A stretch of 64,000 bases of DNA from Acetobacterium malicum subsp. dehalogenans DSM 11527 (GTDB lineage: Bacteria; Bacillota; Clostridia; Eubacteriales; Eubacteriaceae): NCBI RefSeq assembly GCF_000472665.1, contig NZ_AXAC01000018.1:28942-92941 (forward strand). Direction: 5' to 3'. The translations under genes were made by a program, and so were the position numbers. This document shows, piece after piece, positions 35,028 to 43,636 of the stretch. The notes below the pieces were generated by a model, which saw nothing but the letters and a program-made list of their open reading frames with translations, had not been told where the DNA came from and searched no databases. The first letter of the stretch is position 1. Every line of letters starts with the position of its first letter.

Positions 35028-36044
35028 TTAACCAATCTTCATCAAAAATAATTCCAAGGCAAAATTCTGATCAATTTCCCCCAGTTTCATCTGGGCATCC
35101 AGATCTGCGCCGATGACCATGATCTTCCACAAATTGTCGATGGGATAGCTCTTCCCATTTTTTAATATCTTATTGACAATAAAAGGGGCCAGCTTCATTT
35201 CTGTCGCCACTGTTTTGGCTGGCAAGCCCCGGGCAGTATATATCTTGACCATCAGAAGCATCCGGATTTGCCGCAGCAGCAGACTGAAAACCCCAAAGGG
35301 GGATTCTCCTTCCAGATAAAAATGGTTAAGCATCAGCAGGGCCTGATCTTTTTGACCGCTGATGGCATAGTCGATGAGCTTGAAGATCCCTTCCTCAATG
35401 GACTGGGGCAAGATCAGCAAGATATCTTCTTTACTAATCTCATTGCGGTCGCCGGTGTAATCAATCAGGCTGTTGAGTTCATTATCAACCATCTCCATGG
35501 TTTTTTTCTCATTCATTAAATACATCGACCGCTGGATAAAAAGCTCTAATTCGGCACGGTTTATTTTTTTCCCGGCATTTTTGACCCGACGGATGATCCA
35601 GGCCTGCAGATCACTGGCATCGAGTTTTTCAAACACCACCAGGGAACCAGCTTTGGTCAGACTTTTGTACAGTTTTTTGCGTTTGTCCGGCTGTTCCCAA
35701 TAGATAATCAACAACGTCGACGGACAGGGTTTCTCCAGATAGGCAGTAATCCGATCCAAATCCTTTTTATCACTAATCTTATCGAGTTGCGCTTCTTCCC
35801 GAACAATGACCATCCGCTTATTGCTCATCATTGGCAGGGTTTCACAGGTGGCCAGCAGTTCTGAAATATCCAGATTTTTATCGCTATAAGTGGTCAGATT
35901 CAAGGGCTCCAGACCCTTGGCCAATTCTGTGCCGACTAGCGTTTTTTCCATCATATGACCGATGTACTGTTCCGGGCCGGTGAATAAATAAACCGGGCTG
36001 ATCTGCTGATTTTTCACACTTTTACTGAGTTCTTTATAATTCAC
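35028..36044 (-). CDS. holA: DNA polymerase III delta subunit
   Basis: 338 residues, normal for HolA, the clamp-loader subunit that opens the sliding clamp. N-terminal AAA+-like domain without a functional P-loop (VYLFTGPEQYIGHMMEKTL, PMMSNKRMVIVREEAQLDK), middle lid and C-terminal collar helices (EGIFKLIDYAISGQKDQALLMLNHFYLEGESPFGVFSLLLRQIRMLL, DAQMKLGEIDQNFALELFLMKI). It starts at GTG 36044 with GGAG seven bases upstream, 68 nt after comEC on the same strand, the usual comEC-holA order in Firmicutes. Confidence 0.92.
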   Translation of the reverse strand: MNYKELSKSVKNQQISPVYLFTGPEQYIGHMMEKTLVGTELAKGLEPLNLTTYSDKNLDISELLATCETLPMMSNKRMVIVREEAQLDKISDKKDLDRITAYLEKPCPSTLLIIYWEQPDKRKKLYKSLTKAGSLVVFEKLDASDLQAWIIRRVKNAGKKINRAELELFIQRSMYLMNEKKTMEMVDNELNSLIDYTGDRNEISKEDILLILPQSIEEGIFKLIDYAISGQKDQALLMLNHFYLEGESPFGVFSLLLRQIRMLLMVKIYTARGLPAKTVATEMKLAPFIVNKILKNGKSYPIDNLWKIMVIGADLDAQMKLGEIDQNFALELFLMKIG

Positions 36045-36111
36045 AACGTTTCTCCATTAATTTAGGTTAGGTATTATTATTGATTGTTATTATTGTTTAG
36101 TCTTCTAAAAT

Positions 36112-38532
36112 TTAATTTACATAGTTTTTGATATCGATATATTCGCCGTTGCTGATAATTTCCACAGCCCCCTTCTGGTCGGTTCGCAATGCGGTGATTG
36201 CTTCCTCGTCGAGGCGATCCATCACCTCGTCGCTGGGATGGTTAAAAGAATTATTAGCGCCCACCGAAATCACCGCTGTTTCTGGATCAATAGCCTGAAT
36301 AAATTCCTGAGTGGACGAGGTTTTGCTGCCATGATGCGGGATTTTGATAATCTGGAAATCCCGCGCAGCACTAAGGACTTGCATTTCTGCGGCCAGCTGT
36401 TTTTCGACCTCGGCTTCAATATCCCCGCATAACAGCAAATTGATATTGCGATAGGAAATCGTCATCACCAGCGAAGCATTGTTCTGTTGTTCATCCTCTT
36501 TAGCAATTATCCGTCCATCTGGATTATACACTGTAATGGTCACGCCGTCACTCCCTTCAATCACCGAGCCCTTTTTTAATAAGGACACCGGGACCAGCTG
36601 CTGATTGAGAAGCTTTTCATTATTTGTCTGGACACTCATAAACAGATTCTTGACCGGATAGCCGTCAAAGATCAGTTCTTCAACCCCCTGGCTATGATCG
36701 ACATGATTATGGGTTAAAAAGATGGCATCCAACTCATGGATATTTTTGGAATGTAGGGCCGGATACAGCACCTGATCGGAAACCCGGTTCGATCGTTCGA
36801 ACAGATAACCGCCCCCATCGACCAGATAAGTAAGCCCGCCCGGGGTCTCAATCAGAATGCTGTCGCCCTGACCAACATCCAGCACCGTTACCACCAGGTT
36901 TCTGGGAATCAACGGTGTTGCCAACACAACCAGCAGCAGCCCCAGCGCTAAACTCATCACGGTGTTTCGAACATAGGGCTGGCGGAGATAAAAATAGCCT
37001 GAAATCAGAAAGACCAGCAGTAAAAATAGCCCCGTTTCAGCCAGCGATAATCCGCCCCGGTTGATTCCCAGGATATTTGCGGCCGCACCCAGGTCATTGA
37101 TTCCGTCCAGCACCACAATGATCGATTCCCCCAAAAACGTCACCGGTACTGACAAAATCGGGGCTAAAAAAGGAACGATGGAAACAATCCCCAGAAATCC
37201 TATCCCCGCCAGCAAAAACACACCGATCAACGGAACCACCAGCAAATTGGAAAAGAAACTCATCAGTGTAAAGCTATTAAAATGGTAAAGCAAAATCGGC
37301 AGAGTACCCACCGTGGCGCAAAAAGTCAGAACCAGCCCCTGAACCATCGGTCCCGGTTTACTTTTATGATGTACCCGCTTTTTATTACGGCGTTTTTCAT
37401 AAGCATACAGCAGCGGACCATAAAACAGGATAATCCCCAGCACCGCGCCCATCGATAGTTGGAAACCGGCCTGAAAAAGCTGGGCCGGCCAGATTCCTAA
37501 GATTACCAATCCGGCCAGACACAGCTGATTCAAGGCATCCCGCTCCCGATGTAGGCCCTGTCCCCAGGTCAGGCACAAAAGCATGATCGAGGCCCGGATT
37601 ACCGGCGCAGCAAACCCGGTGATAGCGACGTAAAACAACAAAGCCGGGGCCAGAAAAAGTACCCAGTAGCGCTTGTTGATTTTTATGGCCATTAACAGAA
37701 ACGACAGTACCAGGAACACGTAGCCGACATGAAGTCCAGACACCGATAAAACATGGGTGACACCGGCATCCTGAAAGCGCTTTGCCAGATCCTCATTAAT
37801 ATTTTTTTCACCAAATACGACCCCTTTGAGCAAATCTGATACATCCGCAGAAAAGCTGGCATCAGATTGATTCTCCAAGGCTCTTTTTATACCTAATATC
37901 TGGTAATATAATGTCGTCTCCTGACCGATTTTTTCAATGTTTTCCGGTTCGATCGTCAGCAAGCCATCAATTGACAGGGATTTGAGATACAGCTGATAAT
38001 CAAAGCCGCCGGGATTTCTTTTGCCGGCCGGTTGGGACAACTGGCCCTGTAATAATAGCACGTCACCGGGGGCCAGGTCCAATTGCTGCTTTTCATCGTT
38101 CTTTGACACTTCCTGTTCCGCCGTTGTATCCTCATCAGCCGGATAATAGATGGTCGCCCTGATCCCTGTCACTCCCTCGTGACGATTGTTCTCATCAGTG
38201 GTAGCCACCAACTCTTTAGCCGTCAGATTGATGGTTAACCGATTTTCGGTACGGATCGGATAATCAGTTACCACGCCAATCAGAGAAACGTCTTTTTGAT
38301 AAAGATTTTCCAGCACATCCGTATCCGAGAAGACCCCGTAGCCTAAAAACGCGCCTAACCCGAACAGTCCCAGGACAAATACTGTCTGGGTTATTTTGAT
38401 TCCCCTCAAAAAAAACGGCATCCCGATTAGCAAAGCAACAAAGCCCAGCAGCGCCCAAACTGGAAAGCGGTAATAAACCGCGACAATCCCCAGACAAAGG
38501 GTGACAAATCCCCATAATAACGGTCGCTTCAT
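36112..38532 (-). CDS. comEC: ComEC/Rec2 DNA-internalisation channel protein
   Basis: 806 residues. N-terminal membrane helices and DUF4131 region (to about 200), the Competence domain with many helices (LLKGVVFGEKNINEDLAKRFQDAGVTHVLSVSGLHVGYVF near residue 230, then about eight helices), and a C-terminal metallo-beta-lactamase-like domain (VLDVGQGDSILIETPGG, AIFLTHNHVDHSQGVEELI, CGDIEAEVEKQL, IKIPHHGSKTSSTQEFI). It passes single-stranded DNA through the membrane in transformation. Other com genes are not in the window, so competence is not shown. The SD is weak. Confidence 0.92.
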   Translation of the reverse strand: MKRPLLWGFVTLCLGIVAVYYRFPVWALLGFVALLIGMPFFLRGIKITQTVFVLGLFGLGAFLGYGVFSDTDVLENLYQKDVSLIGVVTDYPIRTENRLTINLTAKELVATTDENNRHEGVTGIRATIYYPADEDTTAEQEVSKNDEKQQLDLAPGDVLLLQGQLSQPAGKRNPGGFDYQLYLKSLSIDGLLTIEPENIEKIGQETTLYYQILGIKRALENQSDASFSADVSDLLKGVVFGEKNINEDLAKRFQDAGVTHVLSVSGLHVGYVFLVLSFLLMAIKINKRYWVLFLAPALLFYVAITGFAAPVIRASIMLLCLTWGQGLHRERDALNQLCLAGLVILGIWPAQLFQAGFQLSMGAVLGIILFYGPLLYAYEKRRNKKRVHHKSKPGPMVQGLVLTFCATVGTLPILLYHFNSFTLMSFFSNLLVVPLIGVFLLAGIGFLGIVSIVPFLAPILSVPVTFLGESIIVVLDGINDLGAAANILGINRGGLSLAETGLFLLLVFLISGYFYLRQPYVRNTVMSLALGLLLVVLATPLIPRNLVVTVLDVGQGDSILIETPGGLTYLVDGGGYLFERSNRVSDQVLYPALHSKNIHELDAIFLTHNHVDHSQGVEELIFDGYPVKNLFMSVQTNNEKLLNQQLVPVSLLKKGSVIEGSDGVTITVYNPDGRIIAKEDEQQNNASLVMTISYRNINLLLCGDIEAEVEKQLAAEMQVLSAARDFQIIKIPHHGSKTSSTQEFIQAIDPETAVISVGANNSFNHPSDEVMDRLDEEAITALRTDQKGAVEIISNGEYIDIKNYVN

Positions 38533-38723
38533 TTAAATAGGCTTAACCGATCGATTATTGCCAAGTACCGTTAATTTCATTTTCAATACCCCTTATCCAA
38601 CGATTTTTATTTTAATTATACACTGATTATCTTTTTTTTAGTACCGGGAACCCTGTTTTTTTTAAGATATTTTGTTATAATGAGAAAATAGATTAAAAGA
38701 CAACTTGAAAGAAGGGATCGCAA

Positions 38724-39662
38724 ATGATTGATTTAACTACCAATGGTTTTTACGCATCCGATGAGGCGAAGCTGACTTATTACGAAACCCCCTGCCCGGC
38801 CGAACCAAAGGGTGTTGTGCTGATCGTTCATGGCATGGCTGAGCATGCCCGACGCTATCTTGAATTTATGGATTTTCTATATCAACATCACTACCTGGCT
38901 GTGATCCACGATCAGCGAGGCCATGGCCAAACCGGCAAAGACTCCGGTGATCCGGGCTTTTTTGCCAGTGGCAATGGTTGGGCCCGGGTTGTCTCCGATG
39001 TCAAAGAAATCTCGGGGATGCTCAAAGATACCTACCCCAATCTACCGCTGTTTATTATCGGACACAGCATGGGTTCGGTGGTAACCCGAACTGCGGTCAT
39101 CGACTACTCCGAACTCTTCCAAGGGGCGGTTATTATTGGCACCACTGTCGGCATCAGCAATTTTATGCGCAAAGCCGCCAGCCTCATTGCCCGCCGGGAG
39201 ATCCGTAAGAAGGGCGAAAAAACGCCATCTAAACTACTGTCCAATCTTTCCTTTGGCAGCTATAATAAAAAATTCAAACCCAACCGAACCGAGTATGATT
39301 GGATCTCCATGAGTAAAACCAATGTGGATGCCTATATACAGGATACCCTGTGTGGTTTTACCTGTAGCGCCGGATTTTACCGGGACTTATTCTATGGTCT
39401 TGACTACACCACCAAAGATGCCAATCTAAAAAAGATCCCCCACGACTTCCCGATGCTTTTTTTAGCCGGCCGGGATGACCCCGTCGGCGGTATGGGCAAA
39501 GAAGTGACCCAGATTACCGAACAGCTAAAGAAAGTCGGGATCTTGGATGTTGATCTGATTCTTTATCCACTGATGCGCCATGAAATACTCAATGAAGATA
39601 AACGGGATCTTGTCTACGCAGATGTGCTGCGGTTCTTAACTACTCATTCACCATCTGAATAA
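38724..39662 (+). CDS. Alpha/beta hydrolase, lysophospholipase/monoacylglycerol lipase type
   Basis: 312 residues. Alpha/beta hydrolase with the oxyanion region LIVHGMAEHARRYLEFMDFL, the nucleophile elbow FIIGHSMGSVVTRTAV (Ser in GHSMGS), an acidic residue in LAGRDDPVGGMG and a late histidine in YPLMRHEILNEDKR. This is the Hydrolase_4/PldB pattern acting on lysophospholipids or monoacylglycerol. No signal peptide, so cytoplasmic. The pyrophosphatase gene follows after 15 nt, so they share an operon. SD AAGGGA. Confidence 0.87.
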   Translation: MIDLTTNGFYASDEAKLTYYETPCPAEPKGVVLIVHGMAEHARRYLEFMDFLYQHHYLAVIHDQRGHGQTGKDSGDPGFFASGNGWARVVSDVKEISGMLKDTYPNLPLFIIGHSMGSVVTRTAVIDYSELFQGAVIIGTTVGISNFMRKAASLIARREIRKKGEKTPSKLLSNLSFGSYNKKFKPNRTEYDWISMSKTNVDAYIQDTLCGFTCSAGFYRDLFYGLDYTTKDANLKKIPHDFPMLFLAGRDDPVGGMGKEVTQITEQLKKVGILDVDLILYPLMRHEILNEDKRDLVYADVLRFLTTHSPSE

Positions 39663-39677
39663 AAAGGAGGTCCAGCG

Positions 39678-41300
39678 ATGACCCAGAAAATATATGTTTT
39701 TGGACACCGGAATCCAGATACTGATTCCATTTGTTCCGCCATTGCCTACGCCCAATTAAAACAGGCTCTGGGCCATACCCAGGTCTTTCCGGCCCGATTG
39801 GGCCCCATCAATAAAGAAACCCAGTTTGTTCTGGATACCTTTCAAATCGACTTACCCGAACTGATCAAGGACGTCAAACCCCAGGTTTCGGATCTGGTTC
39901 TCACCGATTTTTCGATGGCCTGTGAAAATGACTCGGTCTCTAAAACGATGGGGCAGATTATTGATCACCCCGGCCGCTCCCTGCCAGTGATCAGTGATGA
40001 CGAAAAACTCATCGGCATGGTTTCACTGTCGGACATTATCCCGGCCTACACTGATGCTTTCTCAAAATCGCTGCTCCGGAACAGCGAAACCCCCCTTGAT
40101 AATATCATTGAATTGCTGGAAGCCCAGGTTTACGGATCAATCAAGTCCGAACTGGTCCAGGGAGATGTTTATACCATCACCGAAATCACAGCGGGCCAGA
40201 CCTTAAGCAGTCAGGATATTCTGGTTACTGTTCAGCAAGACATCTACATGAACCGGGCTTTTGCCACCGGTGCCGGGATCATCATTGTTTCCAATGCATC
40301 GTCGGACATCGTCTTTCAAATCCCCGATGACTACCAGGGTGCGGTCCTGATTGTGGCCTTTGGTCCCTTTGAAGTCATCCGGCTGCTTTGCCAGGGGATT
40401 CCGATCAAAAAATACTACCAGAAAAATCATCTGGAATATTTCATGACCTATGAAACCATTGATGATGTTAAAAAAAATATGCTGACCTCTGATCACGAGC
40501 GATTCCCGGTGGTAAATGTTGACGGTAAAGTCATTTCAACTATTTCGCGCAGCAACCTGATCGACTTCAGCCGAAAAAAAGTAATTCTGGTCGACCACAA
40601 TGAACGCAATCAGTCGATTATCGGGGTGGAAGAAGCCGAGATCATCGAAGTCATCGACCATCATCGGGTGGCCGAAATCCAAACCGCCACACCGCTGTAC
40701 CTCCGTATTGAACCGGTTGGCTGTACGGCAACGATTGTAGCTAAAATGTACCACGAGCATAAAATCGTCATTCCCAGAGATATGGCCGGATTGATGCTCA
40801 GTGCGATCATCTCGGATACACTACTTTTTAATTCGCCCACCTGCACCAAAGATGACCGGAGCATTGCCCGGGAATTGGGTAAGATTCTTAATATCGATGT
40901 AAAGAGTTACGGTGAGAAAATGCTGGTTGCCGGCAGTAATTTAAAAGAAATGCACCCCTCCGAAATCATTTCCACCGATCGGAAGCTATTTACCATGGGG
41001 GCCTATAAAATCGGGGTGTCGCAAATTAATACTGGAGATTTCCGGGGTATTTTTGACAAGCTGGATGGTGTTCTACAGGAAATGAACAACTTATGTGAAG
41101 AAGAGAGTCTCGACCTGGCCATTTTAATGGTTACTGACATTATTTTAGGCGGAACCGAGTTGATTATCGCCGGGGATGCCAAAAACCTTGCCCAGCTGGC
41201 TTTTGGTTTCCAGCCGGGAGAATTCAGTAAATACATGAATGGTGTTTTTTCGCGAAAAAAACAGATTGTACCGCCGCTGATGAATGCCTCCGCCTATTAG
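39678..41300 (+). CDS. Manganese-dependent inorganic pyrophosphatase with CBS-DRTGG-CBS insert
   Basis: 540 residues. DHH-family catalytic domain split by a regulatory insert: KIYVFGHRNPDTDSICSAIAY at residues 2-22, CBS 1 about 75-130 (VISDDEKLIGMVSLSDII), DRTGG domain about 135-245, CBS 2 about 250-305 (FPVVNVDGKVISTISRSNLI), then VDHNERNQSI, EVIDHHRV and a DHHA2 domain. Such clostridial enzymes are controlled by adenine nucleotides that bind the CBS pair. The core aspartates and histidines are intact, so the enzyme should be active. SD AGGAGG. Confidence 0.92.
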   Translation: MTQKIYVFGHRNPDTDSICSAIAYAQLKQALGHTQVFPARLGPINKETQFVLDTFQIDLPELIKDVKPQVSDLVLTDFSMACENDSVSKTMGQIIDHPGRSLPVISDDEKLIGMVSLSDIIPAYTDAFSKSLLRNSETPLDNIIELLEAQVYGSIKSELVQGDVYTITEITAGQTLSSQDILVTVQQDIYMNRAFATGAGIIIVSNASSDIVFQIPDDYQGAVLIVAFGPFEVIRLLCQGIPIKKYYQKNHLEYFMTYETIDDVKKNMLTSDHERFPVVNVDGKVISTISRSNLIDFSRKKVILVDHNERNQSIIGVEEAEIIEVIDHHRVAEIQTATPLYLRIEPVGCTATIVAKMYHEHKIVIPRDMAGLMLSAIISDTLLFNSPTCTKDDRSIARELGKILNIDVKSYGEKMLVAGSNLKEMHPSEIISTDRKLFTMGAYKIGVSQINTGDFRGIFDKLDGVLQEMNNLCEEESLDLAILMVTDIILGGTELIIAGDAKNLAQLAFGFQPGEFSKYMNGVFSRKKQIVPPLMNASAY

Positions 41301-41334
41301 GATTTAAGATAGCAACGAAACATTGGTGATAAAA

Positions 41335-42165
41335 ATGCTAAAAAATAAATTCAACTATCACACTGGCCTGCGGCTGATAATTTTTTTCCTGATCGCAGCA
41401 TTGATACCACTTTTATTAACCGGTTGTGCGGAAAAGGAACTGATCAACGATCCCGCAACCGGTTCAATTTTACCTACCGAAAATTCAGAATCCCTAATGG
41501 ACGGCCAGTATTCTGCGTCTACAAAATATTATGATACTAGGGGCTATGCTCAACAATTGAACATTTTAATTAAAAACGGAATAATTACTCGGGTAAACTT
41601 AAAAGAAATCGACAAAAATAAAGCTGATCGCCTGACTGTCGAGGGCTCTGATAAAACCTGGACTAATCTGGCTGTGGCAAATTTAGGCACCCTCTATCTG
41701 CGACTCTATAATGAACTGCTGCTGTCCCAGAATCCTGATGAAATAGACGCGATCTCTGGGGCGACCCAAACATCTGAGCGATTTGTTGATTTGTCCGCGG
41801 CAATTCTAGATCTGGCTGAAAAAGGTGATCATGAACCAATAAAAATTGATACCTTCGATACTTATTCAATCACCAGCGCTGCTGATCACGATGGTTATCA
41901 GGGATTCCTTCAAGCCTCATTTAATGGGACAACGCTGGTCTCCCTGAATTATGATGAAATTATAACCGAAGACGGAAAATCAAAACGTAAATCAACTGAT
42001 TCCTCAACAGGCACAGAATTTAATGCTTTATTTGACACTATAACCAAGACCGCCGTAACCACTCAATCACTTGAATCCCCATTTCCAGCCAATGAACCGG
42101 CCCCAGAAAAGGTCAAATACGGTGAATGTCTGCGGCTACTAAGAGAAGCAAGAGCGCCCTTTTGA
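41335..42165 (+). CDS. Lipoprotein with covalent-FMN attachment motif
   Basis: 276 residues. A lipoprotein signal peptide ends with the lipobox LLTGC (C31). An FMN_bind domain follows (DGQYSASTKYYDTRGYAQQLNILIKNGIITRV) and contains D138-A-I-S-G-A-T144, which fits the flavinylation pattern Dxx[S/T]GAT, with T144 as the acceptor for ApbE-type transferases. A second half (DHDGYQGFLQASFNGTTLVSLNYDEI) looks like a degenerate repeat of the first but lacks the SGAT motif. An outer-surface redox role is likely. No apbE is in the window. An in-frame GTG at 41326 is an alternative start; neither has a strong SD. Confidence 0.82.
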   Translation: MLKNKFNYHTGLRLIIFFLIAALIPLLLTGCAEKELINDPATGSILPTENSESLMDGQYSASTKYYDTRGYAQQLNILIKNGIITRVNLKEIDKNKADRLTVEGSDKTWTNLAVANLGTLYLRLYNELLLSQNPDEIDAISGATQTSERFVDLSAAILDLAEKGDHEPIKIDTFDTYSITSAADHDGYQGFLQASFNGTTLVSLNYDEIITEDGKSKRKSTDSSTGTEFNALFDTITKTAVTTQSLESPFPANEPAPEKVKYGECLRLLREARAPF

Positions 42166-42210
42166 TGCTTTATCCCTTTAAGATTTATTCCTTAAATTCA
42201 ACCGCAAATC

Positions 42211-42238
42211 TTGACAAATGTTAAAGACATGTTATAAT
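42211..42238 (+). promoter_or_regulatory. Promoter of the XRE regulator gene
   Basis: TTGACA, 16 bases, TATAAT. Confidence 0.75.
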
Positions 42239-42294
42239 TAATCAATAGGCAGTGCATTTATGCCAACAATTCTAAACTGAAAGAAGGTGAAAAA

Positions 42295-42675
42295 ATGGAA
42301 AATAATACTTTTGGTAGTCGATTAAAGGCGTTGCGGATTTCGAAACGATTAACTCAGGAAAATTTTGCCAATCTTTTCTATCTCAACAAAAGCTCCATCT
42401 CCAAATACGAAAAAGATAAGAATTTACCGGAAAACCAATTACTGATAAAGATCGCAGATTTTTTCGAAGTTTCTGTTGACTATTTATTATGCAGAACCGA
42501 TCAGCCAAAACTTTTACCAAGCAACCCCAAACCGATGACCTGTGAAGAATTTTTAAAATCTTACGTTTTTTCCAACGAAGAAGTGGATTCCTTCTCTTCT
42601 TACTTCTCTTTCCCGGAAAGCTATAAGCAAGAAGTCCTGGATTTTATCAATTTCAAGAGTTCCAGCGGAAAGTAA
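42295..42675 (+). CDS. XRE-family helix-turn-helix regulator
   Basis: 126 residues. HTH_3 in residues 8-62 (GSRLKALRISKRLTQENFANLFYLNKSSISKYEKDKNLPENQLLIKIADFFEVSVDYLL), then a short acidic C-terminal part with no recognisable ligand or peptidase domain. It stands alone with its own promoter and a terminator, so its target cannot be told; the FMN lipoprotein upstream and the rex regulator downstream are unrelated families. Confidence 0.87.
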   Translation: MENNTFGSRLKALRISKRLTQENFANLFYLNKSSISKYEKDKNLPENQLLIKIADFFEVSVDYLLCRTDQPKLLPSNPKPMTCEEFLKSYVFSNEEVDSFSSYFSFPESYKQEVLDFINFKSSSGK

Positions 42676-42721
42676 GTCAAAAACTACGAAAATCATGTTG
42701 AAATAACTTGTTATAAAACAA

Positions 42722-42752
42722 AAGAAACACGCCAAACGTGTTTCTTTTTTGT
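42722..42752. terminator. Terminator after XRE regulator
   Basis: AAAGAAACACG, CCAAA, CGTGTTTCTTTTTT with A and T flanks. Confidence 0.87.
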
Positions 42753-42858
42753 TTTTTCGTTAAATCCTACTTAAATAGCAGTATTTTTTCGCCAAAATAT
42801 AAAGAGTCTGATATAAATCAAACTCTTCCCTATTTTACAGCATTTTACAATTAATCTC

Positions 42859-43488
42859 TTATTCCCCCAACAGGTAGGTTAAGGTGAACAAGCTGTCTGT
42901 GATGTTCACATTTTCGACCACAACATCACTGGGTACGTCTAAGTCCAATGGACTGAAATTAAGTATGCCTTTCACACCCAATTCAGTTACCTGGGTTGCC
43001 ACCTTCTGTCCCACCTCCCGGGGTACACATAAAATGGCAATATCGATTTCATTCGCCTTGATAAATTCATCAAGCTCGTCCATATGTTTTACAACTACAC
43101 TACCAATGACAGTACCAACCGTTAATGGATCAACATCGAATACACCTTTTAGAATAACGCCTTCCCGCTTAAAACGTTCATAGTTTGCAATGGCATGACC
43201 CATATTACCGCCACCGATAATAATGCAATTATATTCGCTATCAAGACCAAGAATCTCTTTGATAGCCTCCTTTAATTCCCCGACATTATAGCCATAACCC
43301 TGTTGACCATAACCCCCGAAAGAATTTAAATCCTGTCGAATTTGAGAAGCTGTCAGTCCCATTAAACTTGCTAATTCCCGGGATGATATTTTTTCGATAT
43401 CATTAAGCTGTAAATCACTTAAATATTGGTAATACTTTGGCAACCGTTTAACAACGGTCATAGATACTTTTTTTGAGAAGCGATGCAT
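42859..43488 (-). CDS. rex: Redox-sensing transcriptional repressor Rex
   Basis: 209 residues, normal for Rex. N-terminal winged helix (VKRLPKYYQYLSDLQ, ISSRELASLMGLTASQIRQDLNSFGGYGQQGYGYNV) and NAD(H)-binding Rossmann domain (CIIIGGGNMGHAIANYERF). It represses fermentation genes until the NADH/NAD ratio rises. No clear Rex operator (TTGTGAA inverted repeat) was recognised in this window. ATG 43488 with AAGGAG is chosen over the in-frame start at 43518. Confidence 0.95.
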   Translation of the reverse strand: MHRFSKKVSMTVVKRLPKYYQYLSDLQLNDIEKISSRELASLMGLTASQIRQDLNSFGGYGQQGYGYNVGELKEAIKEILGLDSEYNCIIIGGGNMGHAIANYERFKREGVILKGVFDVDPLTVGTVIGSVVVKHMDELDEFIKANEIDIAILCVPREVGQKVATQVTELGVKGILNFSPLDLDVPSDVVVENVNITDSLFTLTYLLGE

Positions 43489-43636
43489 GATAACTTCTCC
43501 TTTCTTTCGGATAATCAATTAATTATATCAATATGTACCAATTACGTCAAATTATTCATTTTAATTTGCAGTTTTTTTTGATAGAATAGTAAAAGTGAAC
43601 TCAAATAACTGAACAAAAACGAAAACAGGTGATATA

